Origin: Thermomicrobiaceae bacterium
Lineage (GTDB): Bacteria; Chloroflexota; Chloroflexia; Thermomicrobiales; Thermomicrobiaceae
Length of the DNA: 5,762 nt
Reading direction: 5' to 3'
NCBI GenBank assembly: GCA_007123655.1
Contig: SKKR01000375.1
Coordinates: 1 to 5,762 of the forward strand
Numbering within the stretch: the stretch's first letter is position 1; every line of letters starts with the position of its first letter. Below the pieces are notes generated by a model that saw only the letters and a program-made list of their open reading frames with translations, had not been told where the DNA came from and did no database searches. This document shows positions 1 to 4,554 of this stretch, in pieces. A program made the position numbers and the translations under genes.

Positions 1-273
1 CACCGTCGCGCCCTCGATCGGTTCACCGGACTCCGCGTCCAGGACGACGCCTGCTGCACTCCAGGAGGGGGTTGGGGTTGCCGTTGTGTCGGAGGCGACG
101 CCTCCGACACCCTCCGGCATGTCATCCGAGACGGTCACGTCCTCAGCGGTGTCACTACCCGGCACACCGAGCCTGGTGGCGGAATCCGGACCAAACAACA
201 CAGCCGCGATGATGACGCCAAGAAAAATAACCGCGATCCCGGTGATGAGTCCGTTGATTGTGTGATGAGTCAC
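1..273 (-). CDS. Partial membrane-anchored protein, tandem paralogue of the DUF4015 gene at 499-2160
   Basis: This frame runs off the left edge, so only the N-terminal 91 residues are seen. It starts at GTG (271-273), with a strong GGAGGGGG ribosome site seven bases upstream. Residues 1-6 are short and cytoplasmic. Residues 8-28 (GLITGIAVIFLGVIIAAVLF) form a membrane anchor ending in FGP, parallel to YGP in the neighbour. Residues 29-72 are an acidic, Gly/Thr/Pro-rich stalk. Residues 74-91 (AAGVVLDAESGEPIEGATV) begin a carboxypeptidase-regulatory-like beta-sandwich and closely match AGVVVDAETDEPLGGVTV at residues 84-101 of the neighbour. The same order of parts and a shared GTG start indicate tandem duplication. 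Whether a DUF4015 domain follows cannot be seen. The product is probably held on the outer face of the cytoplasmic membrane. The frame is short and had to be read directly from the minus strand, but its homology to the neighbour makes it convincing. Confidence 0.85.
   Translation of the reverse strand, partial: MTHHTINGLITGIAVIFLGVIIAAVLFGPDSATRLGVPGSDTAEDVTVSDDMPEGVGGVASDTTATPTPSWSAAGVVLDAESGEPIEGATV
86..110. repeat. Perfect inverted repeat with 11-base arms inside a coding region
   Basis: The arm GTGTCGGAGGC (86-96) and its exact complement GCCTCCGACAC (100-110) are separated by three bases (97-99). The repeat lies inside the stalk-encoding part of the partial paralogue, where it encodes a Val-Gly-Gly-Val-Ala-Ser-Asp stretch. 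The transcript could fold it into a stable GC-rich hairpin. There is no T-run in the direction of transcription, so it does not look like a standard terminator. Confidence 0.8.
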
Positions 274-280
274 CGAATGT

Positions 281-288
281 CCCCCTCC
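281..288 (-). promoter_or_regulatory. Ribosome binding site that fixes the GTG start of the partial paralogue
   Basis: On the minus strand this reads GGAGGGGG and ends seven bases before the GTG at 273. It decides the start, because no in-frame ATG gives the membrane anchor. Confidence 0.65.
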
Positions 289-363
289 GGCCGAAATGAG
301 CGCAACACGGTACTGACGACAGCGCCGTCACATGCGTTCGCCAATTGTGGCACACGGACACCA

Positions 364-387
364 TGTACGTACAGGTACGAAGGTACT
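364..387. promoter_or_regulatory. Cluster of GTAC motifs, candidate operator upstream of the partial paralogue
   Basis: The 225-base gap between the two paralogous genes contains the ten-base palindrome TGTACGTACA (364-373). It is followed by GGTACGA and AGGTACT, giving four GTAC cores within 22 bases, with a fifth at 413-416. The cluster lies about 90-110 bases upstream of the GTG at 273. It could bind a dimeric regulator. I found no convincing -35/-10 pair or tRNA in the gap, and no regulator can be named. Confidence 0.2.
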
Positions 388-498
388 AGTCGGGGTTGGC
401 AGAGCGTCGAACGTACGCAACCGTGGGCAGACAGGGCGACGAGATGGGGATCGACGCACCTCGGGAGGTGTTCGCCGGCGTCGGAGTTTTCGCGACGG

Positions 499-2160
499 CT
501 ACGGCGCTGATTCGAGCGCCTCCTCATGGTAGTTCACGGCCGCGTTCCAGAGCATCCAGCCGCTTACACCGAAATCTTCGGCAGCGCGGATCTGTTCCCG
601 CACTTCGGTCGGGCCGTAGTCGATCCCGACCCCGTAGGAGAAATCCTGGAGCCAGGGGCGGAGCTTCACGCGTTGATGTTCATCCAGGTACTGCACGCCG
701 TGCTCCAGACTCTGGAGAATGACCTCGTACGGGTGGTCGTTCGGCACCTCGAACCCCATTGCTCCCTCGTAGAAATGCGATGGGTAGATCATCGGGTGGA
801 CATAATCCAGGCGCTCGGCCACCGTCACCAGGTTCTGACCAATTTCGCCTTCGGTCGGATCCCAGAGCGTCATCCCGAAGATGTCCCCGGTGAGGTAGGT
901 GGTTGTCGGTCCCAGAGCCTCGTAAGAGCGCTCGAGGAACGCAGCGATCGCGCCGTCCCGGGTTTCGGCGTTACTCTCCTGTCCATAGTCAGCCCTGTTG
1001 AGCGGTCCATCCGTGGGGAAGCGCATGTAATCGAGCTGAACCTCGTCGAAACCCGCTGCTGCGGCCTCATGCATCAATTGGATATTGTAGTCCCAGACCT
1101 CTTCCCGGTACGGATTGGTCCACGGCAGTCCGGTGAACGTCCGCCAGACGCCACCTTCCTGACTGTCCTGGATGGCCAACTCGGGACGGGCGACGGCCAG
1201 GATCGGATCTTCGAATATCACGATCCGGGCGATGGCATAGATTCCTCGCGCGTTCAGCTCGTCGATCACCGACTCCAGACTGTACATCGGCAGTACAGCA
1301 TCGATCTCGTGTGCGGTCTCCACGTCAGTGTCATGGAACACGTGGCCGGAGCTGTCTTTGATGTCGAGTACGATCGCGTTGAGCTCGGTCCGATCGATCA
1401 GATCAAGAAGCCCTGAAAATCGCTCGTTGTCCGCAACGGCGCCGGCGGTCGCGTACAGTCCTTTGATCTCTTTGTCCTGCAGGGTGAGCTCCCCCTCAAA
1501 TTCGGAGACGGGTATGGTCTGCGCAAAGTAGCCGGGCGCTTTCACCACCAGTTCATCGTGCGACTGATCGCCATCCAGTTGAAAATGACCATCCTGGTCG
1601 GTGCGGCTCAGTTCCTCACCACTCGCCACGGTCGCATCGAACACCGGTTCACCGTTTGCATCAACAATCCGGCCCGCCAGCAGGGACGACGCCAGTGCCA
1701 CACGAAGGTCACCTTCGTCCGGCATCGACTCTTCCGACGTGACATAACCATCCATCGAAAAGACCAATGTCGCCTCGTCAGGGGCGTTCGGAAACTCGAA
1801 CTCGCCAGTTTCTCCTGTCGTCGCGGATTCTGCTTCCTCGTCGTTCAGCATCAGGGCGACGGTGACACCGCCGAGAGGTTCGTCCGTCTCGGCGTCCACT
1901 ACGACTCCCGCGATCGAGCGTGTGGGCACCTCCGTGGGTGTCGGGGTGGGATCCGCTTCCGCGGGCGCTGGAGACGCGTTTACATTCTGCTCCGGCGTTG
2001 GCTCAGGGGTGCTGACCGCGGTTGCGGGCGTCGGTTCGGCGTCGTCATTTGCCGATTCCCCGGGATTCGGTGTCGGGCCATAGAGAATGGCAAGGACAAC
2101 CAGGCCAACAAGGAAGACCGCCGCGGCAACAATGAGGCTGTTCAGAATGCGATGGTCCAC
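499..2160 (-). CDS. Membrane-anchored DUF4015-family putative glycoside hydrolase with carboxypeptidase-regulatory-like domains
   Basis: The 553-residue protein starts at GTG, with a G-rich stretch (GGGGGAC) just upstream. Residues 8-28 form a signal anchor. Residues 29-80 are a Pro/Thr/Ala/Glu stalk with repeated PTP, PEPTPE and PTPTPTE. Two beta-sandwich domains of the carboxypeptidase-regulatory type follow at about 81-157 (AGVVVDAETDEPLGG, later GYVTSEE) and 158-228 (LLAGRIVDANGEPVFDA, TDQDGHFQLDG, APGYFAQTIPV). Residues 233-548 match the DUF4015 putative glycosyl hydrolase family: GLYATAGA, then LDLIDRTELNAIVLDIKDSSG (256-272, quoted in part), GIYAIARIVIFEDP (306-319), WDYNIQLMHEAAAAGFDEVQ (356-375), LDYMRFPTDG (376-385), GDIFGM (425-430) and MIYPSHF (457-463). 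Acidic residues D266, D269, E373, D377 and D426 are candidates for the active site, by analogy with TIM-barrel glycosidases. The likely role is hydrolysis or binding of an extracellular polysaccharide at the cell surface. The substrate is unknown, and enzyme activity is inferred from the family. Confidence 0.9.
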   Translation of the reverse strand: MDHRILNSLIVAAAVFLVGLVVLAILYGPTPNPGESANDDAEPTPATAVSTPEPTPEQNVNASPAPAEADPTPTPTEVPTRSIAGVVVDAETDEPLGGVTVALMLNDEEAESATTGETGEFEFPNAPDEATLVFSMDGYVTSEESMPDEGDLRVALASSLLAGRIVDANGEPVFDATVASGEELSRTDQDGHFQLDGDQSHDELVVKAPGYFAQTIPVSEFEGELTLQDKEIKGLYATAGAVADNERFSGLLDLIDRTELNAIVLDIKDSSGHVFHDTDVETAHEIDAVLPMYSLESVIDELNARGIYAIARIVIFEDPILAVARPELAIQDSQEGGVWRTFTGLPWTNPYREEVWDYNIQLMHEAAAAGFDEVQLDYMRFPTDGPLNRADYGQESNAETRDGAIAAFLERSYEALGPTTTYLTGDIFGMTLWDPTEGEIGQNLVTVAERLDYVHPMIYPSHFYEGAMGFEVPNDHPYEVILQSLEHGVQYLDEHQRVKLRPWLQDFSYGVGIDYGPTEVREQIRAAEDFGVSGWMLWNAAVNYHEEALESAP

Positions 2161-2200
2161 GTCCCGTCCCCCAACCAGATGATGCCAGCGCGTACCAGGC

Positions 2201-2216
2201 CGATACGATGGTATCG
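2201..2216. promoter_or_regulatory. Inverted repeat in the divergent intergenic region, candidate operator
   Basis: CGATAC (2201-2206) and GTATCG (2211-2216) are perfect inverted arms around four bases. They lie in the 104-base gap between the divergent DUF4015 and LVIVD genes. A dimeric regulator bound here could affect both genes. I could not place a convincing -35/-10 pair in either direction, and six-base arms can arise by chance. Confidence 0.25.
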
Positions 2217-2250
2217 TGATGCCGTTGCAGAAACGATGCCGACTCGGTTC

Positions 2251-2255
2251 AGGAG
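2251..2255 (+). promoter_or_regulatory. Ribosome binding site of the LVIVD-repeat gene
   Basis: AGGAG ends nine bases before the ATG at 2265. It supports that start over later codons. Confidence 0.6.
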
Positions 2256-2264
2256 CCGCAATTC

Positions 2265-3458
2265 ATGTCCGGTGAAGAATCCTCCCCACTGGAGGGAACT
2301 GATCGGTTCGATCCCGAGCGATCGCTGCGAACCAAGATCATCGTGCTATTCGCGGCATTGGTACTCATCATTGCAGCATACTCGTACGTCGGCACGCGAG
2401 ATCGATCACTAGACATCGAACATCGAGCGCTGATCTCCCAGCAGCAGGAAGATGGACTCATCTGCTGCATCCAGACCCTAACGCACGGTGACGAATCTTA
2501 CCTGATCATGCTAACGCGTGAACTGGAGAGTGAGTTTCGCACGGTTGTGCTCCGCGTCATGGAACTCCAGGATGACGGGACTCCACGGGAGATCAATGCG
2601 ATCGGATCTCCGTTCCCGAGTCAGGTTCCGATTTCGTTCGCCGTGATCGACCGGACCGCATACATTCCCGTCTACGGCGAGGATGAAGCCGGCGTCTGGA
2701 TAGCCGATCTCTCTGACCCGGAGAGGCCGGAGACGCTCGGGTTTGCCGAGACCGGGTCCGGTGTCAGCCGTCACCTCGCCGGGGAGGACGGTCTCCTTGT
2801 CGTCAATCACACCGATGAGCTGGCCATCGTCGATCTGACATCGGACTCCGGTCCGGAGAGACGAGCGACCATCGATCGCGAACCGTCCGGCTCGCTTGGA
2901 ATGACCCTCAATGACGGACTCCTCTACGTCAACGACACGGCGCTCGACGTCTTCCACGTTTACGATCTACGCGAGCCCGGCTCACCGGAATCCCTGGCAA
3001 CGGTGCCGAACCCGGACGGTCCTGGCGAGTTTCGGGTCGAGTTCGGCGTGATGGATGCCGCCGATCGACTGGATGCCTCGGTTATGCCGGACAAGTACCT
3101 GGATTTCGCTGTGGACGGTGACCGCATCTATGTCGCGGCGAGCAACCTGGGCGTTCGGGTGCTTGAGTGGCCGGAGCAAGGTGATCCCGCTGTCATCGAC
3201 GAGTTCGACCTGCCGGGCCGCGCCGTGCGTGTTTCCGTTAGCGCGGGCCGACTGTTTGTCCTCGGCGCCACGGCGGCGACAACGGACGAAATCAGCTACT
3301 CGATCCACACGGTGGACATCTCTGACCCGGAACGCCCGGAGCTTGTCGATACCATTGAAGAAATCGTCGCGGAACCGGGCCTCCAGGTGTTGCTGGTCTC
3401 GGAAGATCGCGCCTTTCTTGGCGTCAATGACACACTTCTGGTCTTCGACATTCGGTAG
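2265..3458 (+). CDS. Membrane-anchored LVIVD-repeat beta-propeller protein
   Basis: The 397-residue protein has a short charged cytoplasmic N-terminus (1-23), one membrane segment at 24-41 (KIIVLFAALVLIIAAYSY) and a long extracytoplasmic domain. That domain repeats a beta-strand pattern of the LVIVD type: AYIPVYGEDEAGVWIADLSD (132-151), LLVVNHTDELAIVDLTSD (177-194), LLYVNDTALDVFHVYDLREP (219-238), IYVAASNLGVRVLEWPEQGD (288-307), LFVLGATA then IHTVDISDPERPELVDT (330-363), and AFLGVNDTLLVFDIR (383-397). These are about six blades, so the protein probably folds as a beta-propeller. Such domains commonly bind partners or ligands and I see no catalytic motif. The pair SDPERPE occurs at 150-156 and 353-359, and the DNA keeps a 13-base identity (2710-2722 and 3319-3331). 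A CC pair at 67-68 lies between anchor and propeller. The gene is divergent from the DUF4015 gene, and a small membrane protein gene follows it. The cellular role is unknown. Confidence 0.85.
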   Translation: MSGEESSPLEGTDRFDPERSLRTKIIVLFAALVLIIAAYSYVGTRDRSLDIEHRALISQQQEDGLICCIQTLTHGDESYLIMLTRELESEFRTVVLRVMELQDDGTPREINAIGSPFPSQVPISFAVIDRTAYIPVYGEDEAGVWIADLSDPERPETLGFAETGSGVSRHLAGEDGLLVVNHTDELAIVDLTSDSGPERRATIDREPSGSLGMTLNDGLLYVNDTALDVFHVYDLREPGSPESLATVPNPDGPGEFRVEFGVMDAADRLDASVMPDKYLDFAVDGDRIYVAASNLGVRVLEWPEQGDPAVIDEFDLPGRAVRVSVSAGRLFVLGATAATTDEISYSIHTVDISDPERPELVDTIEEIVAEPGLQVLLVSEDRAFLGVNDTLLVFDIR

Positions 3459-3509
3459 ACTCCCGGCATTCAATACGCCCGGGCCGAGTGAAGGTCTCGT
3501 TCTTGACAT

Positions 3510-3515
3510 AAGGTG
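3510..3515 (+). promoter_or_regulatory. Ribosome binding site that fixes the GTG start of the small membrane protein
   Basis: AAGGTG ends seven bases before the GTG at 3523. It is the main reason for calling the 67-residue protein rather than a longer frame reaching back into the LVIVD gene. Confidence 0.55.
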
Positions 3516-3522
3516 TGCAACC

Positions 3523-3726
3523 GTGTCCGATCTGATCAAGCACAGTCTGTTGCGGTCGGCGCTCATAATCATTTCGATCGCCGGAGCCTTGTATGTCTTC
3601 GGCGTGGTTCACACGGTTCGGGAGGGGACGGCCTCGATCTGGCAGATTGTCCTGGCAATCCTGGTCGTCGCCGCGCTGGTGCTGTTGAACCGCTGGTGGT
3701 TCCGTCGCTCCGGGACCCGGATCTAG
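3523..3726 (+). CDS. Small two-helix membrane protein of unknown function
   Basis: The predicted protein has 67 residues and starts at GTG (3523-3525) behind AAGGTG. It has two hydrophobic segments, about 13-30 (ALIIISIAGALYVFGVVH) and 39-55 (IWQIVLAILVVAALVLL). A short polar loop (TVREGTAS) joins them, and the tail is basic and aromatic (NRWWFRRSGTRI). The positive-inside pattern places the tail, and probably the N-terminus, in the cytoplasm. I do not recognise a family. The frame stays open far upstream inside the LVIVD gene, but that upstream part is low-quality Arg/Ser-rich translation, whereas the segment from the GTG is a clean membrane hairpin. It lies 64 bases after the LVIVD gene on the same strand, so co-transcription is likely. 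Its stop overlaps the stop of the convergent gene on the other strand. It could be a partner or assembly factor of the propeller protein, but that is speculation. Confidence 0.65.
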   Translation: MSDLIKHSLLRSALIIISIAGALYVFGVVHTVREGTASIWQIVLAILVVAALVLLNRWWFRRSGTRI

Positions 3727-4475
3727 CCCCGGCGCCGTGCCGCGCGGGGTATCTCAGGCTCGAAGTCTTCCGGGTCCAGAAACGTCTCTGGTGGCAGTTT
3801 GAAATAGCGGCACGCGCGAGTAACCTGCCGCAGATCCAGCGGCCTGGAGCCGTTAAGCACCGCCAGCGTCTTTTCCTTGCTTCCGAGCAGCGGGATCAGT
3901 TCCGCCTGGCTCAGGTGATGTTCCGCAATCAGCGTGCGGAGCACCTCCGCGCCGGACACGGGTGGAAGCGACAGTTTTCGCGATTCGTAGTCACTGATGA
4001 TGAGCGAGAGCACATCCAGGTAGTCCTGCAGGTCCGCTGTACGCTCCTGGATGGCGACGAGTTCGTCCAGACGGGAAAGCGCCTCGCGCAGCGCGTCGTC
4101 GTCCGAGATCGGACGGAGTGGGAATGAGCCGACCAGGTCCTGGTACGACTGATCTGCGAAATGCGCTGAGTCTGGTGCCGCGCTATCGATCTTCTTCCAT
4201 TCGCCCGTTCGGGCGTCGGTGTACATGAGCATGGTGCGCAGGTAGATCTGCTGACGAGTGAAGTCGACCGTGGAGATCGCATAATAGGATCCGCCGCGGA
4301 TGTTGAACGCCGCCAGATTGCCGTGGAACTCGATGGAGGGGAGCGTCTCCGCGAGCACTTCCGGGGACTCCCAGGCCGTCGACGAAACGAGCTGATACCA
4401 ACCCCACAACGAGGAAGCACCGCGATCGTGTTCCGCGCCAAAATCACGTAGCCGTATCTTGCCAATCACCTGCAT
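3723..4475 (-). CDS. Fused HigB-like toxin and HigA-like antitoxin in one polypeptide
   Basis: This 250-residue frame joins two parts that are normally separate proteins. Residues 1-96 match the HigB toxin family (RelE-like fold, ribosome-dependent mRNA interferase): MQVIGKIRLRDF at the start, WYQLVSSTAWESPEVLAETL (26-45), then PSIEFHGNLAAFNIRGGSYY (46-65), and IYLR (77-80). Residues 97-118 form a linker. Residues 119-250 match the HigA antitoxin family: an acidic helical region (124-165, SDDDALREALSRLDELVAIQ onward), LSLPPVSGAEVLRTLIAEHH (168-187), then a helix-turn-helix at 188-213 whose core is LSQAELIPLLG and LAVLNGSRPL. The order toxin-then-antitoxin is that of higBA operons. No stop, ATG, GTG or TTG lies in frame between residues 85 and 154, so this is not two overlapping genes with an ordinary internal start. 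The conserved toxin Arg and His positions appear substituted. The C-terminal domain probably binds DNA and restrains the toxin domain in cis. The family calls are firm; the activity is unknown. Confidence 0.85.
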   Translation of the reverse strand: MQVIGKIRLRDFGAEHDRGASSLWGWYQLVSSTAWESPEVLAETLPSIEFHGNLAAFNIRGGSYYAISTVDFTRQQIYLRTMLMYTDARTGEWKKIDSAAPDSAHFADQSYQDLVGSFPLRPISDDDALREALSRLDELVAIQERTADLQDYLDVLSLIISDYESRKLSLPPVSGAEVLRTLIAEHHLSQAELIPLLGSKEKTLAVLNGSRPLDLRQVTRACRYFKLPPETFLDPEDFEPEIPRAARRRG

Positions 4476-4489
4476 ATGGGTTGACCATT

Positions 4490-4495
4490 CTCCTC
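4490..4495 (-). promoter_or_regulatory. Strong but distant ribosome binding site of the HigB-HigA fusion gene
   Basis: The minus strand reads GAGGAG here, 14 bases before the ATG at 4475. That is longer than usual. A nearer ATG at 4488 is out of frame and reads a short unrelated peptide, which could lower translation of the fusion. The N-terminal match to HigB supports the start at 4475. Confidence 0.45.
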
Positions 4496-4524
4496 AATCG
4501 ATCAGAGCCGCGTGTCCGCCGCAC

Positions 4525-4554
4525 TGTATACGCCGGCGGGCGATCAACCGGCAA
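4525..4554 (-). promoter_or_regulatory. Candidate sigma-70-type promoter of the HigB-HigA fusion gene
   Basis: On the minus strand TTGCCG (4549-4554), an 18-base spacer and TATACA (4525-4530) match the -35 and -10 consensus at four of six bases each. The -35 overlaps the last codons of the DUF4438 gene. The predicted transcript would begin about 40 bases before the ATG at 4475, so the fusion gene could be transcribed on its own. Confidence 0.3.

Noticed and set aside
457..470. Hairpin CACCTC-GG-GAGGTG downstream of the DUF4015 gene, a possible terminator
   Set aside because: The stem is short and no T-run follows in the direction of transcription.
526..1416. Long plus-strand open frame (296 residues) opposite the DUF4015 gene
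   Set aside because: It is antisense to a well-supported gene with recognisable domains, and its translation is rich in Arg, His and Val without any domain pattern. It is a by-product of GC-rich codon use.
1558..2412. Long plus-strand open frame (284 residues) across the 5' end of the DUF4015 gene and into the LVIVD gene
   Set aside because: It is Arg/Cys/Gly-rich with no recognisable motif, and it overlaps two real genes on opposite strands.
3459..3489. Imperfect hairpin after the LVIVD stop (ACTC-CCGG paired with CCGG-GCC-GAGT), a possible terminator
   Set aside because: The stem is bulged, the loop is long and no T-run follows, so termination is not supported.
3503..3508. Perfect TTGACA, a possible -35 box before the small membrane protein gene
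   Set aside because: A -10 box at normal spacing would fall inside the coding sequence (TCCGAT at 3526-3531) and matches poorly.
3055..3522. Upstream extension of the small membrane protein frame inside the LVIVD gene
   Set aside because: The extension reads Arg/Ser/Trp-rich nonsense in the +1 frame of a well-supported gene. The GTG at 3523 with its own ribosome site is a better start, and no slippery site suggests frameshifting.
2982..3572. Minus-strand open frame (196 residues) opposite the LVIVD gene
   Set aside because: It is a shadow of the LVIVD gene; its composition is Arg/Asp/His-rich with no motif.
3513..4127. Plus-strand open frame (204 residues) opposite the antitoxin half of the fusion gene
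   Set aside because: It is a shadow frame that overlaps the small membrane protein in another frame and has no motif.
4444..4488. ATG at 4488 as an alternative start next to the GAGGAG site
   Set aside because: It is out of frame with the toxin-antitoxin fusion and reads only a short unrelated peptide before a stop.
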